DNA of 64,000 bases. It comes from Coriolopsis trogii (lineage: Eukaryota; Basidiomycota; Agaricomycetes; Polyporales; Polyporaceae). The position numbers were made by a program, and so were the translations under genes. The stretch is from NCBI GenBank assembly GCA_020543525.1, contig JAHYIO010000039.1, positions 1,302,001 through 1,366,000 on the forward strand, written 5' to 3'. Positions 22,069-34,718 of this stretch are shown piece after piece (position 1 is the stretch's first letter; the number at the start of each line of letters is the position of its first letter). The notes under the pieces were generated by a model, which was not told where the DNA came from, did no database searches, and saw nothing but the letters and a program-made list of their open reading frames with translations.

Positions 22069-23688
22069 ATGTCTAAGATCTGGCAGCCCGCCCCGACTCC
22101 GGCGACGAACCTCGGTCGCTGTCGTCAGCTCTCCCCGCTCGCCGGGGTGCGCGTGTCGCCGCTCTGCCTGGGGGCGATGAGTATCGGCGACAAGTGGGAG
22201 AAATACGGGATGGGGACGATGAACAAGGAGACGAGCTTCAAGCTTCTCGACGCCTTCTACGAGGCTGGTGGCAACTTCATCGATACCGCGAACGGCTACC
22301 AGGACGAGTCCTCGGAGGAGTTCCTCGGGGAGTGGATGGAGGCCCGAGGGATCCGGGACCAGATCGTTATCGCGACAAAGGTGCGCACGCCCACACCGGC
22401 TTGTACTCTAGCGTGGCGGCTGTGGTGTTCACGAGACTGACGGTGTGAACGCGCACTGTAGTACACGACCAACTTCAAGCGCGCGTCGCAAGACATCAAA
22501 CAAAAGGTGCACTATATGGGCAACAACTTGAAGGCGCTGCACATCTCGGTTGAAGCGTCGCTCAAGAAGTTGCGCACGGACTACATCGACATCCTCTATG
22601 TGCACTGGGTACGTCATTTTGTATTCTGGCGTCTCAGAGGCCGACCTGTTGACGCAGTCCGATGTCAGTGGGACTGGGACACCAGCATGGAAGAGATCAT
22701 GAACGGCTTACACAACCTCGTCGTGTCGGGAAAGGTGCTGTACTTGGTAAGTCACGACGATACGAGTGCGCTAAACGCTCAGCATCGAGCACTTACCTAT
22801 ACTCGTTCCACTCCGTAGGGCATCTCGGATACTCCAGCATGGATCGTGTCGAAGGCGAACCTCTACGCGCGACTCATGGGTAAGTCGCCCTTCGTGATCT
22901 ACCAGGGTGCCTGGAGCATCCTCCAGCGCGACTTTGAGCGCGACATCATACCCATGGCTCGCGAAGAAGGTGAGCAACCTCTCTCGTCCTAACCTCGTTC
23001 GGCATTCGGTGTCCGAATTACTGAACAAATGCTTGTGATGTCAGGCCTGGCTCTTGCGCCGTGGAACGTGCTCGCTGCGGGTCATATCCGGACAGACGAA
23101 GAAGAGGAGCGGCGTCGACAGACAGGCGAGAATGGTGAGTATCCTGCCGAGTACCGCCTGCGCATCCCTGAGCGAACGCGACATGTACAGGTCGGACGAT
23201 CAGCCGACCGAACTGGGAGCGCACAGATGACGAGCGCAAGGTGTGTAAGGCTCTCGAGGAGGTCGCGCAGCAAGTAGGAACGAAGAGCATTCAAGCTGGT
23301 GAGTGGCCTTACGCATATTCGTCCGGCAGCGCCCCTGGTTCTGAAGAAGAGCATGCATGAAGTGGCAATCGCATACGTAATGCAGAAGACCCCCTACGTG
23401 TTCCCCATCATCGGCTGCCGCAAGGTCGAACAGCTCGAGGCCAACATCGAGGCCCTCAACGTTGCGTTGTCTGAAGAGCAAATCAAATACCTGGAGGGTG
23501 TCCTGCCTTTCGACAAGGGCTTCCCGCACGCAATGGTGGTAAGCAACCGGCACCGAATACGAGAATTGTTTGAACCACTCACGAGAAGCTCGTCGTTACA
23601 GGGAGATGGTTCCGAATATATCATGCTGTCGAAATCAGCTGGCACCTTCGACAAATGGCCGCGTGCTCAGGCTATCCGCCCAGCGTGA
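22069..23688 (+). CDS. Aldo/keto reductase, aryl-alcohol dehydrogenase (AAD) type, copy 1
   Basis: Eight exons (22069-22380, 22462-22608, 22669-22746, 22819-22969, 23045-23134, 23191-23298, 23363-23538, 23602-23688) give 382 residues. The TIM-barrel enzyme shows the tetrad: Asp in NFIDTAN, Tyr in [10 protein letters not shown], Lys in VIATK and His in YVHWWDWD. The AAD branch is recognised by [23 protein letters not shown] and [17 protein letters not shown]. AADs reduce aryl aldehydes such as veratraldehyde with NADPH, in the cytosol, as part of aromatic metabolism in wood decay; the substrate here is not proven. A paralogue with the same exon order lies at 35890-37464. Confidence 0.9.
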
Positions 23689-24070
23689 AAACCAAGGTAT
23701 ACCTGAGTCACCAAGTGGAAGATGCGGAGCATATGAACGATCGATATAGATATGCACCGCAGATCCTGAACAACATATTGGTCAGTAGCGCGCACATCCG
23801 CACTTACCAACCATGTTCCTATAGGCAAATATTGATCATCGAGCAATGTTTAAGGGAGAGACGGACCAAGTCAGTAAAATCTACAATAATAGTACAAACG
23901 TCCCGAGAGCGTCCCTCATGTAAATGCGAGATACGAAATCCGAGGTGTAGGATGCGATATGCAGAGGAAGCCTATAGGTGTGACACACCCGAGCACAGAA
24001 GATATGAGAGTACAGCTATAGTAGAAGGGCAAGTAGCTAAATAGTGGGAAGGCGAGAGGAGAGGCCGAAG
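23689..24070. other. Intergenic between convergent genes
   Basis: Holds the 3' ends of aldo/keto reductase 1 (+) and the ATG1 kinase (-). Nothing else seen. Confidence 0.4.
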
Positions 24071-27000
24071 CTACCGAGGTTCCGCTTCTGACGCAGATGG
24101 CGGCTCAAGGACGGGGACGTCCCAAGGTGCCGGTATCCGCACGACATCGGCCAGGTTGTTGTCCAGCCTTGCGTCTCTCAGGCGTTCGCGGTCTGTCATT
24201 TGCATACGTGCACGACACCGCACGAGACGGAGCTTCGTCCGCTTGATCCCTATCACAAGAGAGGTCAGATACACAACGCAAAGATAGTGGCGTATCACGA
24301 ATGCAAGACGTACATGTGGAGATCGTGTTCCGGTCCTCGTCGAGGAAAGGATTGTCCGCCTGCAGTAAGTCGTCCCGCAATGCGTACAAGCACCATAGCG
24401 ACTCCTCATAGAGCTTCTCGCATTCATCTGGTGTAGTCGCTTGGTCAAGAAGCTCCTTCTTGGCAGCTGTCCGGCTCTGAGGCGTGCATCAACAAACCCG
24501 CTCATTAAGCAATCGCGATCGAATCTCACCAGCAGAAGTGCGCGGTCGTACACCAACTGATCCAAGTATGTCGGTGGACCTGTATACTGAGCAGGCAACC
24601 ATGTCTTGACCAACGTCGCCCTATCGTGGCATTTGATGAAGTGGTCTTTGAACCAAGAGAGCGCTGTTCCGGAATCAGCATCAGCGAGACAGTACACATA
24701 TCTTCACAACACTCGCATGGGCTGACCTTGGTCAAAACCTTCGCTGACTTCGAGCTCGCCATCGGGGTCGCGCATTTGCAGGTGCTCGTGGAAGTTTCGC
24801 AGCTTGTCAATGCCCTTCTGCGAGAAGGACATAAGGAGCATGTACAGCGCAACGCAAGTCATCGCGTTGTATTCCGCTTGGATATCTGCATGCTTCCGTC
24901 GTGCGGCGAGGCGTTCTGGCTCCCCTTCGCGCCGCAAGAACTGCTTGGGATCAGGCAGAGGCTCTGCGCAAGAAGTACATCAACAAGAAGTTCATAGGAT
25001 GAGAGAACAGTGCGCACTTTGCGGGAAAGCCTTCACGTAGTCGAACATCTCATCCGCCCAACGCGTTAGCACGTCCGTCTTCTGCGCCAGCTCCTCGAGT
25101 GAAGTGAGCAGCTCGTCCTCCTCGGCATCCCGAACGCCCTGCAACTCCAACCCAAGCCCTTGGCCGCGAGTTCCAAACGTCTGCGTTCTTCTGGGCGAGG
25201 ATCCCATGTAGTCGGCCTGATATGATGATGGGCGTCGTCTCGAACCCTTGAGTATGCCCGTGGCGATAGTAAGCGCCCGTGTGAGCGCGTTACCGTTTCG
25301 AGGGCTCGAGCCTGATGGCGATGAAGACAATGGCGGTATGGTCGTGTTTGGCGGCGGCGGGAACGTGGTAGGGCTTGGAGACTCAACAATGGGCGAGTCT
25401 AACAAGTCCTCGACAAGAGGAGACGACTTGCGATCGCGGAGGGGACGTCGCCGCGATGTGATCTCTGAACAGATGTGAGTACCATTGCGGGCATGGAGTT
25501 GACAACTTACCATCGACCGCGCGAGTGATCTCGACAGCTTGTCGGTCGCCGACGAGCACGTACTCATGGCGCAACATACCATCCTCCTCTGTCTCGCCGG
25601 GAATGACAGAAGTGTCTGGCGACATTGGCTTCGACTTCGCTGCAGGACTAAACTGCGGTGAAGGTCCTGGAGGTGATCGTGAAGGACCCGCGACCTCCGG
25701 AGGGCTAATCATCCATGAGCCACAGGAAGACGAGCATGAGAATATGGCTCACCTATCCTGCACGTCCTGCACACCTTGCGACGCCCTACGCTTGAACTTG
25801 ATCTTCGCGGGCGGGATCATGGCCTTCGGATCAAGCACTTCAGGAGGGATTACCCGGTGGTGGTCAGGTATGCGGTCAGGATCATCGTCAAAGTCTGGCG
25901 GTGGCGGCGTGGGTTCCTTTGGTCTCGGGAACTTGGACTTCACCATCGCCGTGCTCGTGAAGAACTCTTCGAAGCCGGACCGCTCTGCGGGAACGCGCTT
26001 GAGCAGATTCCGGATGAGCATCTTGATGTCAGGAGGTACGGGCTTGATTTCCTCGCCCTTTGCTCGAGCGCGCTCTAGCATCTGCGGGTCCTCATCCGGG
26101 AACTTGATTCCCTTCGAGTTGTCGATCTTCTTCAACAGTTCAATGTGATTCTGAGCGCGATATGGCGGCTTCCCTACAGCCATTTCGTACAGCACGGCGC
26201 CAACGGACCACAGATCTGCCTTGGAGTCATACTTCTGATAGCTGAGGATCTCGGGCGCCATATACAACCTGGAGCAACTGAGCGAAAGGATTACGGAATG
26301 CGATTGGATCGAACTTACGGTGAGCCGCACAACGTTTCTGCCATCATCGCTTGGGGCAGGAAGCGGGCGAAACCGAAATCGGCGACCTTGAGCACTGGCA
26401 CACCGAGTGGATGACCTCGAGAGTACTCGTCTGGACCCGCCGGGTTGAGCAACAGGTTCTACACGCACGTTCATTATGAGGCTTCAGAACGGAAAAAAGT
26501 CGGCTCTTACCTGAGGCTTGATGTCACGGTGGATGAGATTACGGCCTCTGAGGAACTTGATAGCGCGAGCCAGTTGCCTCAAGAAACTCCGCACAACAAT
26601 CTCGTCAAGACCACCGGACTTGGGATGGGGGTAATACGTAGGGGCTGCGCCGGGAGCCGGGACGAACTCGAGTCCTTCGACTCGACCACGCTTCTTGATG
26701 TAGTTGGCTAGGTCGCCGCCGGCACAGAACTCCATGATGAGGTATATGTTGCGCTCCGCACGCTGGACTACCGTGAATGATCCACTTCGCATACATCCAC
26801 TTCCAAGGTTAGAATACTCACGATAACGTCAAGGAGGCGAGTAATATGTCGGTGTGAAAGACTCTTCAAGATCTCAATCTCACCCTGGAGGTTATCGAAG
26901 AGCTTGGGACTCAGGCCGCTGCGGTTCACAGTCTTGATTGCGACTTGATGGTGTGTTTGCTTGACTCAGATTCTCGTTCAGAGGTACGATCGTCGAGGCA

Positions 27001-27195
27001 GACAATAGGACGTACCTCATGATAGCCCCGATATACGGTGGCAAAACTCCCCTTCCCCAAGTCGCTGACAATGACATATGGTTTCACCTCTAGATCCTCT
27101 ACTCTCAGTCTGTCTGTGCGTTCTGCCATGGAACTCGCGTTGCGCTTGATCGTCGAGGGGGCGGAGGGAGCAGATGGGGCTGCAGACGGTGCCAT
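24071..27195 (-). CDS. ATG1: Serine/threonine kinase ATG1 (autophagy initiation; ULK1 homologue)
   Basis: Multi-exon gene starting at 27195 ([14 protein letters not shown]). The kinase domain begins after about 35 residues: [15 protein letters not shown] is the glycine loop; the conserved Lys lies in the next exon. Then come HRDIKPQ (catalytic loop), [13 protein letters not shown] (DFG), and [21 protein letters not shown]. The segment [20 protein letters not shown] and the exact spacing of [10 protein letters not shown] are typical of ATG1/ULK. The middle is disordered and Pro/Ser-rich. The C-terminal 400 residues contain helical MIT-like parts ([31 protein letters not shown]) that in the family bind ATG13 and membranes. 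ATG1 phosphorylates ATG9, ATG13 and ATG4 to start autophagosome formation. Introns divide the gene at many sites, and I did not fix each one. Confidence 0.9.
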
Positions 27196-27810
27196 TGACG
27201 AGGATAAGGCGTAAGTACAAGGTCAAAGATGCTGGTCAACAACCGGTGAGTCGTGAAGTGCTATAAGACATGAGAGGGTGAGGTGCTGAATTGAGCAGAA
27301 AGCCGGATACTTCTAGCTCGGTCGTCGAAGTTAAAGAGCAACTCAGGCGGTGTTACCAAACAATACTTGCCTTACTTATTCGTCCTGTCTGCTTTGTTAT
27401 CCTTGCTCACGTAAGCCATACGAACCTCCTTTAAGTCACCAACGTGCTTGTACTGCGACACGACCGCGACAACCTGTTTTCGTTCCTCTATATCGGTCCT
27501 AGCATCATAGCTACCTGTGAACCCTGTTTCGAAACATCCCGCAGTGCGTACTACAATGACTCGAGAGCAAGAAGCACAGAGGCCATGCGCAGGCAGCGGG
27601 CAGCACATGAAGACAGCGCCTACTAGTACCTAGCAGTGGAGGTGCCTACCCTAAGACCATCCTCTTCCGTGCACACGTCGAGTGTCAAGGCTCAGTCAAG
27701 ATGCGCGCATATGCATAGCCCAAGACATATCAACCTACTAGCCACTATTGCTAGCATCAATATTTATTACATACTGATATGGCTAACTATATTTCTGTCA
27801 CTGCCGGGGC
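27196..27810. other. Intergenic between ATG1 and the oxidoreductase
   Basis: Contains the ATG1 promoter (-) and the 3' flank of the oxidoreductase gene (-). No gene or repeat supported. Confidence 0.4.
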
Positions 27811-29144
27811 TTAGGCCGCCTCCTGCGGGTGCACAATCAACTTCACCCCACTGACTTCACCACGACACATACGCTCGGACGCCTCTGCAATGGCGCTTAG
27901 TCCCCCAGGGAGGACTTCCACGCGATTTGGCTGACCAGGTTGATAGTTTAGTCAGCACCTATATGCCTTTAGGCCTCGTGGGATTGCCAGAGACTTACCA
28001 CGAGTATCCCAGCCCTCAACCACTCCGAAAGGCGACTGTACAGTTCTTCACCGAGCTTTTTGTTCCCGGGTAGGCTGAAGCTCGCGAAAGGCCTAGCAAT
28101 CTTCTTCGAGCCTCCGTCGCGCGCCTCCTTCTCTGCGAGAACGGCATGCGATCGCGGCTGGGTGACGACGAGTGCACCTCCAGGTGCGACGGCGTCGTAC
28201 GCGAGGTGCTGCATCTCATCCGTGGAGATTGCAGCGTAGGCGTAAACGACCGACTTTCCTCCAGTCAGCTTCGGGATCTCCGCTAGAATCAACTCGGAAG
28301 AGAGCGAGCGGTCGATGACGTGCGTTGCGCCGATGGACTTCAGGTAGATTTCGTGACGAGGGGAAGCAGTCGCGATAATAGGAGAAAATCCTTGCAACTT
28401 CGCCATCTGGATGGCTGGAGGGCACACAACATCAGTAACAGCGCGTTGACACTCCGAGATCGATACCCCTCACCATACTGGCCCACCGATGAGGAACCTC
28501 CGATGACAAGAGCGGCCTGACCGACGAACTTAGTCGTACCGCCCTCCTCCCAAGGGGCGGGGAAGTCTACGGATTGAGCTTCAGGGTGGTGGGCCCAGAT
28601 TCCAGTGGCCACAGTAGCAAGACCAAGCGGAACGGCCGCAGCCTGGTCGAAGGTGATGTTCTCCGGGATCTGCACGGTATATTAGCAACACCGAAGTGCG
28701 AGCTTTGGACAAATGTCCCACTTTGGCCGTATTATCTGCGGGTACGATGTTATACTGCTGAAACGTGGCACGCGGCTTGTCGAAACCACCAGGGAAGAGG
28801 CTACACGAGCAGAAATTGTGAGACAATAATCCGGCATCTAGGCAAGCTGAGTGGAAGACGCACATTTTATCGCCTTTGGCGACGTTCGTCACCTCCGATC
28901 CAACCTCCTCAACTATTCCTGCGCCATCAAGACCGCCGTAGAACGGGTACGACTGAATGAAAGGAGCACCGAACTTTTGAATGTACGCGTCTGCGGGGTT
29001 GATGGCGGCAGAGAGTATTTTAACTAGAACTTCCTTGGGACCAGGCACGGGCACGCTGGAATCGATGATCTTCCAAGGCTGCTTCTCCTCTGGCACTACG
29101 CACGCTTTCTGAGTAGCAGGGGCCATGTCGTTACGAGTGACCAT
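27811..29144 (-). CDS. Zinc-less alcohol dehydrogenase-like oxidoreductase (enoyl reductase / quinone oxidoreductase type)
   Basis: About five exons. The start at 29144 reads MVTRNDMAPATQ; the last exon ends PGGLSAIAEASERMCRGEV...HPQEAA before TAA (27811-27813). The medium-chain dehydrogenase fold is shown by the GroES-like part (VPVPGPKEVLVKILSAAINPAD, given here as its ends VPVPGPK and INPAD), the YPFYGGLDGAGIVEEVGSEV block, and a Rossmann motif (ALVIGGSSSVGQY). The four-cysteine structural zinc site of classical ADHs is absent. Relatives act as trans-enoyl reductases or quinone reductases with NADPH; the substrate is unknown. A TATA box at 29208 supports the start. There is no polyketide synthase nearby, so I do not link it to a pathway. 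Confidence 0.83.
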
Positions 29145-29207
29145 CCGCGTATGGGGTTCGTGTGGAGTAGGATGCCGGTAATGCTTCTAGTTACTTGACG
29201 TACCCCC

Positions 29208-29216
29208 TTTATATAG
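29208..29216 (-). promoter_or_regulatory. TATA box of the oxidoreductase gene
   Basis: CTATATAAA on the minus strand lies about 65 bp upstream of the ATG at 29144. Confidence 0.55.
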
Positions 29217-29876
29217 AGTTTCCGATGTCCCACAGCGGCATCCGAGCAGCCTGCTTATCCGTATAGTCGAAGGCAGATCGGATCGGCTACCCAAGTGGGT
29301 TGCCTTCAAAGTAGCTACAAGTGTCTCGGCGTCGGAGTGGGTCAGGGCGCTAGGACTTGCACCCCACTAAATCTCGAGTGCATCCACATCGGCATTAACC
29401 CTGTATCGCTTCCTGTCGGGTATAACATGGCGTACTCACCCGGGTTGTTGTCATAGACCTCGGGACGCTCCCGCACTGCAAATCCTCTTGGTCTTACTCA
29501 TAACGACCGACGTTTCTTGAAGTATGGACGGCATCCTAGCAATGAACCGTGACATCTGACGATACACTCCAGATCAGTGTGGTTATATATTATACGTCCC
29601 TTGAAACTCTATGATGTAATGCACACACCCGTCTCGTTTCGCTCCTACGTGCTGCAAGTGTGTGCAGACGTGGAGCGAAGGTCAGAGACTCCTTCATGCC
29701 TTCCACGCTACCATAACGCTCTGAGGAAGCGGGGATGCCGTATATATTGCTCTGGCGTTTCGGTAGCCTGAGCCAGTCTACAGATCTATCTAGGATTCGT
29801 CATACTGCGAAACAAGCCGTCAGCAAAGACAGTTGAAGTACAGTAGGGAAACGCGACCAACGCAGTTGAATTAAAC
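29217..29876. other. Intergenic between the oxidoreductase and FOL1
   Basis: No gene, repeat or RNA supported. It includes the 3' flank of FOL1 on the right. Confidence 0.4.
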
Positions 29877-32687
29877 CTACGACGTCGACCACAACGCAGA
29901 GGCGGTTCTGACGACATCTCCTAGATTCAACACATCGTGTACGCGAACAACGCTCGCGCCCTGTTGTACCGCACAGCTAACGGCTGCCGCTGTTGCAAAG
30001 TCCCTTTCATCGGGCCGTGTCTGCCTCCCCTCATAACTATCGCCTTCCACGCTCCGCTGCTGCAGGATGGAACCCAAGAACGACTTGCGCGATGTCCCGA
30101 TTAACAGCGGATAGCCTCCGAGAGGATTCTTCGACGGTCTCGACGGCGGGGCCGTCACCTTCCTTAAGCGAGGCGAGTATTCGGCCACCACGCTTGCCGC
30201 GGACCGTAGGAGCTCGAGGTTACCTTCCAGAGTCTTGCTGAACCCGATACCTGGGTCGACGATGACTTGCCACCGCCTGATCCCTCCCGGACCCTTCACC
30301 GCTCTCTCCACCTTCTCGCCCAGCTCGACCCGCACGCCCTCCAGCACCGCCCCCTTCCCATCCTCGTCCGCCGCATACGCATACTGCCCGTACTCCTTGT
30401 TCTCCCCAGGCGGTCCGCGCGAATGCATGAGCACAACCGGCACAGCAAGATCCCGCACCACCTGGCGCATCTTCGCAAAGTGCGTCTCCGACCGCGCGGT
30501 GGGCGGCCAGTCGGGCCCGCTGAACGCGCACACGTCGTTGATGCAATTGGCACCTGCGTGGACCGACTCCTCTGCGACTTCCCACCGGAAGGTGTCGACA
30601 CTGATGAGCGTGGTCGCCGTGCGGGCAAGGAGGGAGGGGTGTACGTGGCCTGCGGGCTGCGGTGTGAGATGCGCCCCTTCTTCCCGGATCGCCTGCACGA
30701 CGGGGACGACCCGGGTGAACTCTTCTTCGGGGGAAACGAACGCAGCGCCCGGGCGAGTCGAGTAGCCGCCAATGTCAATGATGCTCGCGCCATTCGCCAC
30801 TGCTGTGGTCGCGTATGATAGGGCATCCGGAAGGGTGTAATGCGCGGAGCCGTCCGAGAATGAGTCTGGAGTGGCATTGAGGGTGGCCATGATGTACGTC
30901 TTGCGAGTTACCTTCTTTCCCTTGGAAGGATATGAGGTGATAGGATAGGTCCAGTATGTAGCGGTCGGGGGTACGCGCGGCAACCTTGTCATGAAGGGAG
31001 ATTGGGGCTGGGTATGCGGTAAAGGGTAGCGCGGAAAGGGAATGACTTTGTACATCGATGGGGCATTCGTCGGCTGTTCCATGAGAGTAGAGAGCAGCTG
31101 CGACACGGTCTTCCCGACCGTAGGTACGATGTATTCGGGCACCATACTGTGGCACGGATACGTCAGTCAATGCAGGGAGGAGGTTCACGATAGACGTACT
31201 CCGCGATTGGCCTCAAGACAAACTCTCGCTCTGTGAGCCGAGGATGCGGGATGACGAGTTCGCCTATCAGATTGTCTAAGCTACCTCGAGCCGCCTCAGG
31301 TCGAGTGTCCATGACAATAGAGTCGTATGTCACGATGTCCAAGTCAATAGCCCGAGGCCCGTTCCGGAACGTCGCAGTACGCCCCACAGTGCTCTCTATT
31401 TGCTTCAAGAACGATAGCAAAGCACGCGGTTCCAAATCTGTCTCAACCTGAGAAAAAATATTCCTATGTTAATCACAATAGTGGGATAGAGATGCACTGA
31501 CCATACACGCGCAGTTGATAAACTTCGGCTGGTTTTCGACGTACATTGGTGCGGTCTCGTACAGGAAGCTTGTGTCCACCACCAGCATTCTCGAAGGACC
31601 GACCCATTGCTCGAAACTCGCTCCGGGTGCTTCGAGAAGGCGTAATGCACATTCGATATTGGAGAAACGATCGCCCATATTTGCTCCTATTGCAAGTATC
31701 GCACAGTGGGGAAGGGATGTGCTCTTTGGTAAGACATAATCCGTAGGGCCGACCGAGTTTGGAGATGCGCTATCAGCGGATGTCCCGGCCACTGTGGATG
31801 TCGCCGTTGACGAAGAGGCACGGAAGTCGGCAAGCGTGCGCCCCACTTCTACCTCTGCGGAATCCGCGCCGACGATCGCACTGGGCTTTGAGATGCGTAC
31901 AATGGCTTTGGAGCTGACATCGTCCAAGATGGTGAGTACGGTGTGAGCGACCTCCGAAGCCAACGCTTCAACAGTAAGGAATTTCGATGCCTCGACAAAC
32001 TGCGAAGATATTCTAGTAAACAATTTGAGATAGTCAGGGCTTGACTCACGTCAAAGATCTGCTGCTCCAAGATACGAAAATCAAGTGCTTTCTGGCGAGA
32101 CAATCGCCTGTTGACCGAGACATTGACCCGAACGCGTTGTTTACGCAACCGCTCGTGTGGATGGATCCCGATGACGGCATAGCACAGGATGTCCTGGAAG
32201 AAGAACGTCTCCTCGTCGGGCTTTTCCTGGATCGCAAGCTTCGTGATCTCGATGCCAAACGCAGCGCCATAGAGCAACGTCTTGGTTCTCGCGATTCGTA
32301 CCGTGAAAGAGGGGACGTCGGGATACTGCGCCGCATACACCTCATACACGCGATCGGCGAGCGCTTCCAAAGAAGGAAAGACCTCGGTGTCTACGATCGC
32401 CTTCATGCCCGACGCGAGAGTGGAGTAACTGACCGAGTGCGCCAGGTCGTCGGTAGCGGCCGCTGCTGAGACATCGTGGGCGAAGCTGAACGTGAGAAGG
32501 ACAGGCTGAGCTTGCGGGGCGGAGGAGGGCCAACGCGAGCCGTCCGAGAACAAAACGGTGAGTGCGAGATCGTTGACGCGGATGCGGTCCCGAGGCTGCT
32601 GGGGTGGTGGGTTTTGCTGCTGGGCGGACAAACTGTACGATGCAGTGGGTATCCACGAGCATATCCAAGGCTGCGTACGCACCTCAT
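29877..32687 (-). CDS. FOL1: Trifunctional folate synthesis protein (DHNA aldolase, HPPK, dihydropteroate synthase)
   Basis: Starts at 32687 with a tiny exon (ATGAG), then a 47-nt intron, then LSAQQQNPPPQQ; roughly 850 residues. Domain order is that of fungal FOL1. Two FolB-like dihydroneopterin aldolase repeats come first (DLALTVLFSDGS... and FFFQDILCYAVIGIHPHERL). HPPK follows (AILAIGANMGDRFSNIECAL; later NGPRAIDLDIVTYDS and IPHPRLTEREFVLRP). Dihydropteroate synthase ends the protein (IMATLNATPDSFSDGS, DIGGYSTRPGA, LISVDTFR, IVDPGIGFSKT, LIGTSRKSFLG, RVHDV). The three activities run from dihydroneopterin to dihydropteroate; the last is the target of sulfonamide drugs. In yeast the protein is mitochondrial. 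All signature loops are present. Confidence 0.93.
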
Positions 32688-33285
32688 GGTGATGGTGGAA
32701 GGAGAGATCGATCGAGTAAGGTTTGCTCTTGTGTTAAGTAGGTGCCGAATGCTCATTCAAATGGGCCTTAGTCGGACGGGAGCGTATAAACTCAGCAGTC
32801 AGGCACAGGAGCAACAGTGGCAAGGTCGAGGTCGCAGCACAGAGGGCCTTTGAGGTCTCGGGCGAGCTTCAGACAACTATATGCGCCCTGGATCCGAAGA
32901 CGAAAATGAAGCGAAGCCGCGAGATTATGAGTTTTGAATGCCGTACCAGTCTGAGACCTTCGATTCTTCGAGATTCTCGCGTGCAAAAAGCACCGGACCA
33001 GTACAGTATTGGTGAGAGTTGACACAAGATAGCCTGAGGTGCGACTGCGATTGCGAGGAGAGAACACGCGAACGGACGGAAAGTAGTGGTCGAGTGTGGA
33101 CTAAAAGATGTGCGGATTTAATTATGCAGGTAGATAGCCGAGCCCGCCCCCCACACCATATATAGAAACAGGGCGGGCCCGAGACTCCGTACCTCCGCGC
33201 TGCTAACTTGAAGCCGCCCAGCACTTCTCATCATCCCTTCCGAGCTTCACAACATCTTATCACAATCGTTCAACTCACGACGGCC
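32688..33285. other. Divergent promoter region of FOL1 (-) and EMC2 (+)
   Basis: About 600 bp without a supportable gene. A TATA element flanked by GC-rich inverted repeats (33142-33178) lies on the EMC2 side. Confidence 0.45.
33158..33165 (+). promoter_or_regulatory. TATA box of EMC2 inside a GC-rich inverted repeat
   Basis: ATATATAG about 125 bp upstream of the EMC2 ATG, bracketed by GCCCGCCC (about 33142-33149) and GGGCGGGC (about 33171-33178). Confidence 0.5.
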
Positions 33286-34432
33286 ATGGAGTTCACGTTT
33301 TCGCTGCAGAAGCTCGCCGCGTATCAGCCGCGGAAAAGCGGAAAGTCCAAAGCCACGTATGATGAGGGTCTACCGCTACTGGAGCGCGGAGGGTTCGGCA
33401 AGGGGGAAGAAGGTATGTATCTGCTATACTCTGCGGTACTGACCACCTCGCTCACACTACGCGGTGCTGTATCGCAGGCTGGGACAAGTTAGAGAAGCTC
33501 GCACTGGCGGCGCTGGACCAGGGAGACGTCGAGGTCGCTGACGTGCGTGTCCCATCCACCTGCACCCTCGACGCGTGCCTCTCACTCACATGTTCGCTTC
33601 ATACAATTGTAGCGGTGTATCAAACTCCTGACTGACAAGTTTCCCGGCTCCGCGCGCGTCGACTGCCTGGCCGGTATCAGGTTGGAGCATACAGAGAATC
33701 CAGAGGTGTGTTTACAGTACTATGACGAGCTGCTCGAGGCAGACGGCACAAATTCTGTACGTGTTCAACCATCCTGTCTTTGTCTTACCACCCTGAGCGT
33801 TCGCTGCCAGGCACTATGGCGACGTAAGGCACACGTCCTACGGCGCATGGGCAAGCTCGATCGTGCGGTCGAAGAACTCTCCGCCATGCTGGACACCTTC
33901 TACACCGACGTCGACGGCTGGCTCGAACTCGCCGACATCTACTCCACCTGCCACCAATACACGTACGCCCTGCAATCTCTCTCGCACGCGCTCCTCCTCT
34001 CGCCTCAGAACCCGTCGCACTTCCTCCAGTATGCGGAGACGGCGTACCTTGCGGAGGACATCCCCCTCTCACTCAAGACATTCCTGCAGACCGTCGACAT
34101 GACCGACGATGACGATGGCGACCTTCCGCCTAGCGACTCGATACCAGTCGGCATCACGCTACGTGCATGGTTCGGTGTCAAACTCGTATGTGTCGTCGTT
34201 GCTCCACATAAGCTTGATCTGACCTCGTTTGCAGTGTACTCGTAAGCTCATCACGGAACCTCGCTCAGCGACTTCTGCTTCATCAACGGCTGCACCGAAC
34301 ACCTCCAACCTATCTCTTCTCGACGACCTCGCCACAGAACGCTTACGTACCGCATACCTGAACCTCAAAAACGAGTCACCACCAGCCGGAGAGTCAGATC
34401 TCATCGCTGCGTTAGCCACGCTTGTGAAGTAG
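33286..34432 (+). CDS. EMC2: ER membrane protein complex subunit 2
   Basis: Six or so exons encode a TPR-helical protein of about 300 residues. It starts MEFTFSLQKLAAYQPRKSGK and continues with stacked TPR helices: GWDKLEKLALAALDQGD, IKLLTDKFPGSARVDCLAGI, ALWRRKAHVLRRMGKLDRAV, DVDGWLELADIYSTCHQYT and LLLSPQNPSHFLQYAETAY. The last matches the EMC2 signature (P-x-N-x-x-x-x-x-Q-Y-A-E). EMC2 is the cytosolic scaffold of the ER membrane protein complex, which inserts tail-anchored and multipass proteins. An ATG-like start upstream (33208) would lack family sequence, so I use 33286. The C-terminus ends in a short disordered, Ser-rich piece and a final helix. Confidence 0.88.
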
Positions 34433-34718
34433 CGTAGCTAGGATGATATACCCTGGAGCATCTTCTCATTGGTCTTACATCGGCGGCCTTGGATACATCC
34501 GGTCCCAGGTTGCCCTTAGATCATAATCGTATACGGAGGGGCATATGCGTGGTGATAGAGTAACATGAGAGCGAGATGCGAATGATACAAACGATGCAAC
34601 TCCAAACCAACAATACTCCAAGGCCGTCGTGGGGGGACGTCGGGACCTCCAGGCCAGAGGCCTGCGACCCGCGTTGGGACGCCTGATGCGTCTCTAGTGT
34701 GACCCCGGGGCTGAGGAT

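Noticed and set aside
27811..29144. Trans-acting enoyl reductase of a polyketide pathway
   Set aside because: The fold fits, but no polyketide synthase or other tailoring gene is in the window.
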